Part shown: piece by piece, positions 54,804-62,875 of the stretch | How positions within the stretch are numbered: position 1 is the first letter of the stretch | Layout of the letters: the number at the start of each line of letters is the position of its first letter | Assembly: GCA_903901915.1 (NCBI GenBank) | Contig: CAIUSV010000015.1 | Span: 1 to 64,000 of the forward strand | Length of the DNA stretch: 64,000 nucleotides | Source: an uncultured Rhodospirillaceae bacterium | GTDB taxonomy: Bacteria > Pseudomonadota > Alphaproteobacteria > Rhodospirillales > Magnetospirillaceae | Reading direction: 5' to 3' | Translations under genes and position numbers: made by a program | Notes under the pieces: model-generated | Told to the model about the DNA's origin: nothing | What the model saw: only the letters and a program-made list of their open reading frames with translations | Database searches by the model: none

Positions 54804-55235
54804 TCAGCTTTCGTCCGGCGATGGAGCTTGCGGCGTGGCGGCGGTCAACGAGCCGATGATCTGACATTCGGCGACGACCTGTCCGCAGCAATTCATCATG
54901 AGGCGCAGTTCGTCGCGCAGTAGGATCAGATCGGCGATTTTTCTGTCCACCTCCTCCAGGTGGCTGGCGACCATCCGGTCGGCGTCCCCGCATGGCAGGT
55001 CCGGCTGCTCCGCCAAGCTCAGCAGGGCGCGGATCGATTCGATGGAGAACCCCAGGTCTCGGCCGCGCCGGATGAACCGAAGCCGCCGGGCATGGGGTTC
55101 GCCATATTGGCGGTAGCCGCCCTGGGTTCGTGCCGGCGGCGGCAGCAGCGCGATCTTCTCGTAATACCGGATGGTCTCGATGTTGACCCCGGTCTGCCGG
55201 CTGAGCTGACCGATGCTGATCACTGAAAGGCTCAT
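54804..55235 (-). CDS. MerR-family metal-responsive regulator (ZntR/CadR type)
   Basis: This 143-aa regulator has the MerR helix-turn-helix (ISIGQLSRQTGVNIETIRYY), a dimerisation helix and metal ligands C82, C116, C117 and C124, the same layout as the ZntR/CadR cysteines. It is divergent from the P-type ATPase gene, with a typical MerR operator between them, so it should switch that promoter on when Zn, Cd or Pb is high. The open frame runs far upstream but only this part is family-like; the ATG at 55235 is the family start. Confidence 0.9.
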   Translation of the reverse strand: MSLSVISIGQLSRQTGVNIETIRYYEKIALLPPPARTQGGYRQYGEPHARRLRFIRRGRDLGFSIESIRALLSLAEQPDLPCGDADRMVASHLEEVDRKIADLILLRDELRLMMNCCGQVVAECQIIGSLTAATPQAPSPDES

Positions 55236-55244
55236 GGTTTTCCG

Positions 55245-55275
55245 TTGACTCTGTAGCGGCTCCAGGGTCCATGCT
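55245..55275 (+). promoter_or_regulatory. MerR-type promoter/operator of the P-type ATPase
   Basis: TTGACT (55245-55250) and CATGCT (55270-55275) are 19 bp apart, the overlong spacing that MerR activators correct. The spacer holds a dyad: ACTCTGTAGC, one base, GCTCCAGGGT (8 of 10 positions symmetrical), like ZntR/CadR sites. It lies between the divergent regulator and ATPase genes. Confidence 0.8.
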
Positions 55276-55334
55276 CGACCCGAATCGATCATTTGTCCAG
55301 GGTGATCGCTGGCCGAATCGGAGGGTAGTTCGCC

Positions 55335-57599
55335 ATGTCGGATACCGACACCTGTTGCAGCGGCAAGTGCTGTGGTTCCATCTCCACCCGGCCGCCCTCC
55401 GTCGTTTCGGCATCGACCCAGGCGTCGCGGTCCTTCCGGATTACCGGCATGTGCTGTGTGGAAGAAGTGCGAACGCTGAAGGCGGCGGTCGGGCCGCTGG
55501 CCGGAGGCGACGATGGCCTGATCTTCGATCTGCTCAATGGCAAGATGACCGTGCCGGCGGGACTTGACCCCGACAAGGTCATTGCCGCGGTCATTCGCAC
55601 CGGCATGCGGGCGGAATTGTGGGAGCGGTCCAGTGCATCCCAGCGTGACAAGGCCAATTCCTCGCGCCGGGGGTTTCAGGCCGCCCTCGCGGCGGTCAGC
55701 GGCGGCGGCGCCCTGCTGGGCCTGATTCTCGATCAGGGCTTCCAAATGGGGTTGGCCGCCCAGGCCGCCGAGGCCGCGGCCGTGGTGGTGGGGCTGTGGA
55801 TGGTGGTGCCCAAGGCGCTGCACGCCGCTCGTTCGCTTCGGCCGGACATGAACCTGCTGATGGCGGTGGCGGTGTTCGGGGCCATGGCGTTGGGCGACTG
55901 GATGGAGGCGGCCACGGTCTCGGCCCTGTTCGCCCTGTCGTTGGCGCTGGAGGGCTGGAGCGCCGAACGGGCGCGGCGCGCCATCGCCGCCCTGATGAAC
56001 CTCGCGCCGCCGTTGGCGCGGGTGAAGAGCGCTGATCGGGGTGAAGATCTGGTGCCGCCCGAGGATGTGGCGGTCGGCGCGGTCTTCGTCGTGTTGCCGG
56101 GCGAGCGGATACCGTTGGACGGACGGGTGCTGGTCGGACAAAGCCTGGTGGATCAGGCGCCGATCACCGGTGAAAGCGTGCCGGTGTCGAAATCTCCCGG
56201 TCAGGACGTCTTCGCCGGCACCATCAATGCCGATGGCGTGCTGGAGATCGAGAACCTTAAGCCGGCCGGCGACACCACCTTGGCCAAGGTCGCCCGTCTG
56301 GTGGAAGCCGCCCAGGGACAACGCTCCAAGGTCGAACGTTGGGTTGATCGCTTCGCCGCGATCTACACGCCGGTCGTCCTGGCCGGCGCGGTGGCGGTGG
56401 CGGTGCTGCCGCCGGTGTTGCTGGGGCTGGAATGGGCCGATTGGATCTACCGGGCCTTGGTGCTGCTGGTCATTTCCTGCCCGTGCGCCCTGGTGATCTC
56501 GACCCCGCTGACGGTGGTGGCCGCCATGGCCTCGGCGGCGCGGGCCGGGGTTCTGATCAAGGGCGGCGAACATCTCGAAGCGGCGTCCCGCCTTGCCGCC
56601 ATCGCCTTCGACAAGACCGGTACCATTACCGCCGGCCGTCCCGCCGTCGAGCGGGTCGTGGCGCTGGACGGGAAAGGCGAGGCCGCCATCCTGGCCATGG
56701 CGGCGGCGCTCGAGGCCCGCAGCACCCATCCCCTGGGCCGCGCCATCGTGGATTACGCCGCTGCCCGCGGCATTGCCGCCCGCCCGGCCGACGCCGTGCA
56801 GGCCCAGCCCGGCCGGGGGGTCAGCGGGATGATCGACGGGGCGATGGGGTGGCTGGGCTCGCACCGTTATGCGGTGGAACGCGGGGCGGAAACCCCGGCG
56901 GTGCGCGAGGTGGCGCTGGCCCTGGCCGAAGGCGGGCGATCCGTGGTGGCCGTCGGTGAAGAGGCCGGGGTGCGTGGCCTGATCGCCCTGTCCGATCCCA
57001 TTCGTCCCGAGGCGGCCACCGCCCTGGCGGCGCTGCGGCGGGTGGGGGTGAACACCTTGGTGATGCTGACCGGCGACAATACCGCGACCGCCGAGCGGGT
57101 GGCGGCGGCTCTCGGTTTCGACGCGGTGCGGGCCGAATTGCTTCCGGCGGAGAAAAGTGTTGCCATGGCTGATCTGGTCCAACGCTTCGGCTTGGTCGCC
57201 ATGGTGGGGGACGGCGTCAACGACGCGCCGGCCATGGCACGGTCGTCGCTGGGAGTGGCCATGGGGGCGGCGGGAACCGACACCGCAATCGAGACCTCGG
57301 ACCTGGCCTTGATGTCCGACGATCTGACCCGATTGGCCTGGCTGGTCGGCCATTCGCGGCGGATGATGGGCGTCATTCACCAGAATATAGGTTTCGCCAT
57401 CGTGGTGAAGGCGGTGTTCATGGCTTTGGCCATCCTGGATATCGCGACCCTGTGGGGCGCCATCGCCGCCGATACCGGGGCGGCTCTGCTGGTGGCGTTC
57501 AACGGATTGCGCCTGCTGAAGGCGGATGCCGGTTCCGGACTCGACACGGCGGTGGCAATCGCCCCGCCCGCAAGCGGACTGGGTCAAGAGATTGCCTGA
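55335..57599 (+). CDS. cadA: Zn2+/Cd2+/Pb2+-exporting P1B-type ATPase (CadA/ZntA)
   Basis: This 754-aa inner-membrane pump has an N-terminal HMA-like domain in which the metal motif is GMCCVEE (C40, C41) rather than GMTCxxC, preceded by CCSGKCC (C7, C8, C12, C13). Core motifs are all present: TGES (278-281), CPC in the membrane (382-384), the phosphorylated aspartate D426 in DKTGT, THPLG, and GDGVNDAP. CPC and the adjoining MerR regulator of the Zn/Cd/Pb class argue for divalent soft-metal export rather than Cu+. The dmeF gene follows after 15 nt. Confidence 0.92.
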   Translation: MSDTDTCCSGKCCGSISTRPPSVVSASTQASRSFRITGMCCVEEVRTLKAAVGPLAGGDDGLIFDLLNGKMTVPAGLDPDKVIAAVIRTGMRAELWERSSASQRDKANSSRRGFQAALAAVSGGGALLGLILDQGFQMGLAAQAAEAAAVVVGLWMVVPKALHAARSLRPDMNLLMAVAVFGAMALGDWMEAATVSALFALSLALEGWSAERARRAIAALMNLAPPLARVKSADRGEDLVPPEDVAVGAVFVVLPGERIPLDGRVLVGQSLVDQAPITGESVPVSKSPGQDVFAGTINADGVLEIENLKPAGDTTLAKVARLVEAAQGQRSKVERWVDRFAAIYTPVVLAGAVAVAVLPPVLLGLEWADWIYRALVLLVISCPCALVISTPLTVVAAMASAARAGVLIKGGEHLEAASRLAAIAFDKTGTITAGRPAVERVVALDGKGEAAILAMAAALEARSTHPLGRAIVDYAAARGIAARPADAVQAQPGRGVSGMIDGAMGWLGSHRYAVERGAETPAVREVALALAEGGRSVVAVGEEAGVRGLIALSDPIRPEAATALAALRRVGVNTLVMLTGDNTATAERVAAALGFDAVRAELLPAEKSVAMADLVQRFGLVAMVGDGVNDAPAMARSSLGVAMGAAGTDTAIETSDLALMSDDLTRLAWLVGHSRRMMGVIHQNIGFAIVVKAVFMALAILDIATLWGAIAADTGAALLVAFNGLRLLKADAGSGLDTAVAIAPPASGLGQEIA

Positions 57600-57614
57600 T
57601 GGAGAGTGACGACC

Positions 57615-58586
57615 ATGTCTTCGCACAATTTGTCGCCCTGGCGGCACACCCACCATTTTCAGTCCGGGATCGAGGCCTCGGCGGAACGCCGAACCCGGAT
57701 CGTGGTCGGCCTCACCGTCGTGATGATGGTGGCCGAAATCGCGGCGGGTACGATTTATAACTCCATGGCGCTGCTGGCCGACGGCTGGCACATGTCCACC
57801 CATGCCGGAGCGCTGGGCATTGCCGCCTTTGCCTATTGGTTCGCCCGCAAGCATGCCGATGATCCGCGCTTTACCTTCGGAACCGGCAAGGTCGGAACCC
57901 TCGGCGGCTTCACCAGCGCCATTATCCTGTGCATCGTCGCGCTGTTGATGGTGTGGGAGTCGGCGAACCGGCTGATGACGACCCAGACCATCGCCTTCGA
58001 CGAGGCCTTGTGGGTGGCTGTTATCGGCCTGGCCGTCAATCTTGTCAGCGCGTTTGTTCTGGGCGGGCAGGGCGACGACCATGATCATCATCACGGCCAT
58101 GGTCACCATCACGACCATCACGACCATAACCTTCAAGCCGCCTATATCCACGTCGTGGCCGACGCCTTCACCTCGGTGCTGGCCATCGCCGCCTTGCTGG
58201 TGGGGAAATATCTGGGATGGTGGTGGATGGACCCGATGATGGGGTTCGTCGGCGCGGCGGTGATCATCAACTGGTCATGGGGCCTGATGCGCAAAAGCGG
58301 CGACGTCTTGTTGGACCACGGCGATGACGGGGATCTGCGCGAGGAAATCCGTTCGGCCATCGAAGGCGGTGGCGACCGCTGGCTGTCCGATCTCCATCTC
58401 TGGCAGGTCGGGCCGGGCCACTGGGGCGCGATCATCTCCCTCGTCACCCATGACCCGCGCGATCCGGCCTACTACAAGGGGTTGCTGTCCGAGGTTCACG
58501 AGTTGAGTCATATCACCGTGGAGGTTCTTCCGTGTCGCGGAGAAGCCTGCGGCCAGCCACGCTTTCCGCTCCAGGGCGCGACGTGA
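57615..58586 (+). CDS. dmeF: Cation diffusion facilitator DmeF (Co/Ni/Cd-type efflux)
   Basis: This 323-aa CDF transporter has six membrane helices, the metal site ADGWHMSTHAGALG in TM2 and its TM5 partner HVVADAFTSVLA. A His-rich loop (about 150-175, GDDHDHHHGHGHHHDHHDHN) lies between them. N-terminal PWRHTHHF and overall sequence fit the DmeF branch. The ATG at 57615 has GGAG ten bases upstream and is preferred over GTG at 57606. It is probably co-transcribed with the ATPase, widening the metal range of the module. Confidence 0.9.
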   Translation: MSSHNLSPWRHTHHFQSGIEASAERRTRIVVGLTVVMMVAEIAAGTIYNSMALLADGWHMSTHAGALGIAAFAYWFARKHADDPRFTFGTGKVGTLGGFTSAIILCIVALLMVWESANRLMTTQTIAFDEALWVAVIGLAVNLVSAFVLGGQGDDHDHHHGHGHHHDHHDHNLQAAYIHVVADAFTSVLAIAALLVGKYLGWWWMDPMMGFVGAAVIINWSWGLMRKSGDVLLDHGDDGDLREEIRSAIEGGGDRWLSDLHLWQVGPGHWGAIISLVTHDPRDPAYYKGLLSEVHELSHITVEVLPCRGEACGQPRFPLQGAT

Positions 58587-58622
58587 CTTGTGGACCGTTC
58601 CAACCCATGTTCTCGCGCCGTT

Positions 58623-58644
58623 CGCCGAAATCGGCGGCTTCTTT
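58623..58644 (+). terminator. Weak terminator-like hairpin after dmeF
   Basis: CGCCG, loop AAAT, CGGCG is followed by GCTTCTTT. The stem is short, and the T-tract is interrupted. Confidence 0.35.
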
Positions 58645-58688
58645 GCGTTCTGGGCGCTGACCTGTCCCGCTACATCTCCAACGCTCCG

Positions 58689-58720
58689 GTTTCAATCCAC
58701 GCCCCCGCACGGGAGGCGAC
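58689..58720 (-). CRISPR. Solitary type I-C CRISPR repeat
   Basis: On the minus strand a 32-bp unit starts GTCGCCTCCCGTGCGGG and ends GGGCGTGGATTGAAAC. This matches the well-known type I-C repeat form, with the imperfect CCC/GGG palindrome and ATTGAAAC 3' end. No second copy is found 34-36 nt further on, so the array has shrunk to one repeat. It sits in the correct place and orientation after a leader and the cas2 remnant. Confidence 0.85.
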
Positions 58721-58827
58721 TGCGTCATGGTAACACCCTGATCTACCGAGAGGAATTACCCCCAATTCGTCGTCCTGGTTCGGCCGCGGCGGACTTTCCC
58801 GCCGGAGGTTGGCGGTGGTGGCCACGC
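58721..58827 (-). other. Probable CRISPR leader remnant
   Basis: These 107 nt lie between the ancestral cas2 stop and the single repeat, the normal site of the leader. Nothing codes here. No promoter is called. Confidence 0.45.
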
Positions 58828-59097
58828 TCAGAAGATCAGGGTTCAGGTCCAGTGGGGCCTTTGCCCCAATATGCTCGATCCGCCGATGGCCGTCGGTGCC
58901 GAGATCGTGGAACCGCAGTGAATCGGCGGTTTGGTCGAGGATGGCGAGTAGGCGGGCCTTGAGTTCGATCCGGCGGGCAGGGCTTATCTCGCACTCGAAC
59001 ACCGAGAAGCGTAATCCTGGCAGGCCTTGGCGATCTTGCGCAATCGACGGCGTCCGGCGGCATCCTCGGCATTCACGTCGTAGCTGAGCGCGAGGAA
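58828..59097 (-). pseudogene. cas2: Frameshifted cas2 remnant (type I-C)
   Basis: Three reading frames must be joined to give a Cas2. Frame one (59097 down to about 59012) reads FLALSYDVNAEDAAGRRRLR then KIAKACQDY, the Cas2 N-terminal half. About a dozen bases (residues GQRVQ in relatives) are lost, and frame two resumes as FSVFECEISPARRIELKARL and continues to RIEHIGAKAPLDLN. Roughly five bases are then missing, and the expected ending GPLIF-stop is found in a third frame with TGA at 58830-58828. No start codon is evident at the 5' end, and no cas1 lies upstream, where an integrase gene is found instead. The gene is dead. Confidence 0.85.
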
Positions 59098-59154
59098 CGG
59101 TCTAGCAAGATCGTGGTGACGATCACGGTAGAACAGAAGTAGAAAGTGTGTGGT

Positions 59155-59178
59155 GAAAAGCCCCCTTTCGGGGGTCTT
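59155..59178. terminator. Hairpin between the cas2 remnant and the integrase
   Basis: CCCCC, loop TTTC, GGGGG with an A-run on the left (GAAAAG) gives a minus-strand terminator shape (stem then CTTTTC). Its owner is unclear. Confidence 0.35.
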
Positions 59179-59206
59179 AACGCCTTGAAACGCTTGATTT
59201 TTAGGT

Positions 59207-59227
59207 GGTGGCGGAGGGGGCGGGACC
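59207..59227 (-). other. Possible attachment-site remnant resembling a tRNA 3' end
   Basis: Read on the minus strand, TCCCGCCCCCTCCGCCA resembles the T-arm/acceptor 3' end of a class II (Ser-type) tRNA ending in CCA. No rest of a tRNA is present upstream. It lies about 100 nt before the integrase start, where attachment sites often sit. This is suggestive only. Confidence 0.25.
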
Positions 59228-59324
59228 CGGCAAGACCTCGCTGGAAATCCGCAGCCCGCCTAAAACCCGCGTAAACCCTCACTTTTCTGCATTCCACTGG
59301 GACACACCGGTGGGACACAGAGCC

Positions 59325-61094
59325 ATGACCACAAGCCTCATGCGGCGGGGTGCCGCCTATTACTTTCGGCAACGAGTTCCGGTAGATTTGGTCGGTCGGT
59401 TCGGGTGCACTGAATTGAAGCGGAGCCTGGGCACGAACGACCCAAGGGAAGCCCGAAAGCGGTTGATCCGGGTCCGGGCCAGAGCCGACGAACTGTTTGA
59501 CGACTTGCGGCGGAAACCAATGATAACCGAAGACGATTGTCTGTCCTTTGCCCGGTGGTGGCACAAGGTCTGCGTCGATGAGAACTGGCACGCTCGCCAG
59601 CTCGCCCAGGTCCATCCGCAGGGCAAGGAGATCAATGACGGGTTCGTTGAAACGCGGGCCGAGGTCGAGCGCACTATCATCCGCGAATTGCAGAGCGGTG
59701 ACATTGGGCGCGTGATCTTCAATGCCCAGCTTGAACTTGAGGAATCTGGCCGGGCCGAGGATGCGGATGAAAACTCCCCGGATTTCCGGCGGCTGTGCGC
59801 CTACATGCTTCGCGGAGCCTTGGAAGCGACCCGCCGGGCCAAAGCCGAGGATGAAGGGGAATTCGGCTACACGGCCAGAGATCCACTCTTCAGGGATCAG
59901 CACATCATTCCAGGGGTGGTGACCGGAAACCTCCCTCAGCAGGGGGCCAATCCTCATCCATCCACCGCGCCTCCGGTGGCCTCGCCGCAGCCTGCGCCGG
60001 CGGGGCCGACCATCGGCGACTTGGTCGAACCGTTCATCTCGGAAAAGACGACGCGGGCCAAGGTCAGCACAAAGACCCAGGACGACTACCGGGCCAGCCT
60101 CCGTCTCTTCATGCAGGTGGTAGGGGCGGATCGCCCTGTCGCGGCCATCACCGACGAGGAGGTGGTCAAGTTCAAGGAATTGCTGCTGCAATGCCCGACC
60201 AACTTCCGCAAGCGGCTCAAGACCGACAACCTTGAGGAGGCGATCCGTCGCAACGGCGCGCTCCCCGAAAACAAGCGGCTCGACTGCCTCGACGGCAAGA
60301 CCATCAACGAAAAATATCTCAGCAACATCAAGACGTTTTTCACCTGGGCCAAGGCCAACAAGAAGGTGAAGGAATCGCCGGCCATCGGCGTTCGGGCCGA
60401 GCAGCCAGCGCGAGACGTCTCCGATGAGCGTGACCCGTTCAACCTCGATGATATGCGCGTGATTTTCGGAGCGCCGATTTTCACCGGATGCCGCTCCGCC
60501 CATTTTCGACATGAGCCAGGGGATCTCCGGCTCAACGACCATCATTTCTGGACGCCGTTGATCGCCGCCTTCTCTGGTTGCCGGATGAATGAGATTGGCC
60601 AACTCACCAAGGCGGACATCGTCCAGCTGAATGACATGCCGCATTTCCTCATCACCAACGCTGACGATGACCACAAAGTGAAAACCCGTGCTGGAAAGCG
60701 ATATATCCCTGTTCACGGCGAACTGATCGCCTTGGGCTTCCTTGATTTTGTCAATTCCATCAAGAGCGGCCGCCTGTTTCCCGAATGGGAGATGGGCCAG
60801 GACGGCTACTACTCGTCATCCTTCTCGAAGAAGTTCAGCCGCTTTCTCAAATCCATCGGTATCAAGACGGACAAGAAGTCATTCCATTCGTTCCGCCACT
60901 CGTTCAAGGACGCCATGCGCGCCGCCCGCTTGGACGGGCCGACCCAGGACTTATTCATGGGCCATGAAGACAGCACCGTGCAGCGCCGGTATGGCATTGG
61001 GACGCCCATCCAGGAGCAGTCGGAGGATTTTCTTCGCATCACCTACAAGGGGCTGGATCTCAGGTCACTGAAGCGTGTCATGCCGGGAAAATGA
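59325..61094 (+). CDS. Tyrosine recombinase/phage-type integrase
   Basis: This 589-aa integrase begins MTTSLMRRGAAYYFRQRVP, the short N-terminal domain of the DUF6538-type integrases, which is why this start is preferred to the in-frame ATG 120 nt upstream. A Pro/Ala-rich linker (about 210-230) leads to a core-binding domain and the catalytic domain: arginine in FSGCRMNEIGQL, HSFRHSFKDAM (HxxR), GHED and the tyrosine nucleophile in VQRRYGIG. All catalytic residues are present, so it may still be active. No other phage or island gene is seen beside it. Confidence 0.9.
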   Translation: MTTSLMRRGAAYYFRQRVPVDLVGRFGCTELKRSLGTNDPREARKRLIRVRARADELFDDLRRKPMITEDDCLSFARWWHKVCVDENWHARQLAQVHPQGKEINDGFVETRAEVERTIIRELQSGDIGRVIFNAQLELEESGRAEDADENSPDFRRLCAYMLRGALEATRRAKAEDEGEFGYTARDPLFRDQHIIPGVVTGNLPQQGANPHPSTAPPVASPQPAPAGPTIGDLVEPFISEKTTRAKVSTKTQDDYRASLRLFMQVVGADRPVAAITDEEVVKFKELLLQCPTNFRKRLKTDNLEEAIRRNGALPENKRLDCLDGKTINEKYLSNIKTFFTWAKANKKVKESPAIGVRAEQPARDVSDERDPFNLDDMRVIFGAPIFTGCRSAHFRHEPGDLRLNDHHFWTPLIAAFSGCRMNEIGQLTKADIVQLNDMPHFLITNADDDHKVKTRAGKRYIPVHGELIALGFLDFVNSIKSGRLFPEWEMGQDGYYSSSFSKKFSRFLKSIGIKTDKKSFHSFRHSFKDAMRAARLDGPTQDLFMGHEDSTVQRRYGIGTPIQEQSEDFLRITYKGLDLRSLKRVMPGK

Positions 61095-61349
61095 AAAATC
61101 CCGACCATCACTCATCGGGCGATGGCTGATTGAATGACTGCGTTTTCAGATAGCCGCCATTCGGCGGGAAAGTCCGCTACGGCCCCGTTGTGCCACAAGC
61201 CGTTCACCTCAAGCAATCCGCCAATCCTATGTAGTTTTGGTTTGAAGCCGGCTCTGCAACATAATTCCCGTCGGGGGGCGAGCTAGTCAATCCCGCAAGG
61301 GTGACCGGCCACCACAACCTGCACGGTCCCCAATCACCACCAATCACAG
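61095..61349. other. Intergenic region after the integrase
   Basis: About 255 nt without a gene. GC content looks lower than in the neighbouring genes. No terminator, repeat or attachment site copy was recognised. Confidence 0.35.
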
Positions 61350-62843
61350 TCACGTCTTCTGCAGCACACTGCGAAACTCGCGGACGTCTTTTACCTTCTC
61401 GATCCCGAGAATTTTATCGGCCAAGCTCGCGAAAGCCGCCTTGCCGAGAACCGGTTCGATCAGGTCGCGGCATTTCTGGACGACCTCATCTCGGGGCATC
61501 GGATTGTCGGCGGTGCCGCGCACATGCGCGACGTGATCGGACAGGACCGTTCCGTCGTTCAAGGTGATCTCGACGATGGCGTGGCGCTCCGGCTCCAGCT
61601 TTTCCATCTCATCGCTCGGGACAAGCTGCACTTTGGCACGCATGCGCAGAACATCCGGATCGTTCATACGGGGCTTGTCATGGGCCGCCTGGAACGAGGC
61701 GGTTTTGTCCAAAAGCATCACCGCGACCATGTGCTGAAGGCAGATGTCCGGCATCTCGCGATTATTGACGATACGCGCCTCGGTATGGGCGACGCGGACG
61801 ACGACGGTCTTCACCTCGTCGGCGGCGACGGGGCGCTTTTTCAGAATGTTGTCTATCGCATCGAGCGGCGCCTGGATCGGCGACCCCACCGTCCATTTCT
61901 TGATGTTGGTCCGAGCGATCTCGTAACGCTCACCGAGTTGCGCGATCAGCTCCGCTTGATTGGCATTGGGGGCATAGGCCAGGAAGTAGTTGTCCGCGCC
62001 CGAAAAGATGTCGTCGATGCCATTGAATCCGGAATGGACCAATAGCGCCGCGGTCACGCCGCTTCGCGCCGGCATTCCCGCGAAGACAAAGGACTTCTCG
62101 ATGTGCTCGACGTCCCGGGTCCAGGCCCCAATGCCCGAGGATTGTTGGGCGGTGTAATCGAGCAGCCAGCGCATTTGTTCCGCGTTCAGACTGGCGGCAC
62201 AGCCCGCCGCCGCCGCCGCGCCGAAAACACCGGCGATCGCATGTGTGCTCTTGTGACTGTTATTGCGATAATCCACCGCGCCGAAACTGAGGGTCACGCG
62301 CGGCCCGATATCGTACCCAAGCGTCACGGCGCGCAAAAATCGCGTTCCGTCGATGCCGAACTTTTCCCCCGCGGCCAGTGCCGCCGGCACCACCGCACAA
62401 CCGGGATGTGACTGCGAGTACTCGTTGGAATCATCGGTCTCGTCAGAGTGGGCAAGCATCCCGTTAATCAATGCCGCCTCAAGCGGACTGGTGGTCATGT
62501 TGGAAGCGACGATGGTCGCCGTTTTGTCCATCGCGTAATCACGGGCAAACTGCAAAGCGGCCCTTGCCGGGGGTAAGTCCGACCCGGATATCATGGCCGC
62601 GAACGTATCGAGGATGTGATGCTTTGCTTTTTCCACCACCTCGTCTGGGAGATCCCTGGTGCCCGCTTCACCCATGTACGCGCTGAGCTTGGCCATGACG
62701 GGGCTGATTTGGCCGGCGGCAAACACGCGGCTGGGAAGCGTTGCCGCCGCGATGGTCCAGCCCGCGTGTTGAAGCAGGCGTCGCCGCGCCATGACCAACC
62801 CATTTCGGACGTTTAGGCCTTTGAGAGTGCCATCGTTATCCAT
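61350..62843 (-). CDS. MmgE/PrpD-family protein with twin-arginine-like leader
   Basis: This 497-aa protein belongs to the MmgE/PrpD family (2-methylcitrate dehydratase, cis-aconitate decarboxylase, iminodisuccinate epimerase and others), with HILDTFAAMISGSDLPPAR, ALINGMLAHSDETDD and STHAIAGVFGAAAAAGC. The start is set by GGGAGC upstream of MDNDGTLKGL; the longer frame adds a nonsense Arg-rich stretch. Residues 18-42 read MARRRLLQHAGWTIAAATLP then SRVFA, which looks like a twin-arginine signal, unusual for this normally cytosolic family. Substrate unknown. Confidence 0.82.
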   Translation of the reverse strand: MDNDGTLKGLNVRNGLVMARRRLLQHAGWTIAAATLPSRVFAAGQISPVMAKLSAYMGEAGTRDLPDEVVEKAKHHILDTFAAMISGSDLPPARAALQFARDYAMDKTATIVASNMTTSPLEAALINGMLAHSDETDDSNEYSQSHPGCAVVPAALAAGEKFGIDGTRFLRAVTLGYDIGPRVTLSFGAVDYRNNSHKSTHAIAGVFGAAAAAGCAASLNAEQMRWLLDYTAQQSSGIGAWTRDVEHIEKSFVFAGMPARSGVTAALLVHSGFNGIDDIFSGADNYFLAYAPNANQAELIAQLGERYEIARTNIKKWTVGSPIQAPLDAIDNILKKRPVAADEVKTVVVRVAHTEARIVNNREMPDICLQHMVAVMLLDKTASFQAAHDKPRMNDPDVLRMRAKVQLVPSDEMEKLEPERHAIVEITLNDGTVLSDHVAHVRGTADNPMPRDEVVQKCRDLIEPVLGKAAFASLADKILGIEKVKDVREFRSVLQKT

Positions 62844-62875
62844 CGCTTTGCTCCCTATGCGATCTGTTGTCTTGC

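Noticed and set aside
54804-58151. 1,115-codon minus-strand open frame containing the MerR gene
   Set aside because: Only the last 143 codons are MerR-like. The rest is antisense to the ATPase and dmeF genes, a high-GC shadow.
58560-58688. Further CRISPR repeats and spacers beyond the single repeat
   Set aside because: At the expected 34-36 nt distance, and at others up to dmeF, no sequence resembling ATTGAAAC or the GC palindrome is found.
59207-59324. A tRNA gene upstream of the integrase
   Set aside because: Only a 17-nt acceptor/T-arm-like end is present; D-arm, anticodon arm and 5' acceptor are missing.
59073-60716. 547-codon minus-strand open frame opposite the integrase
   Set aside because: Antisense to the integrase catalytic domain. 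Its last few codons run into the cas2 remnant but in the wrong frame.
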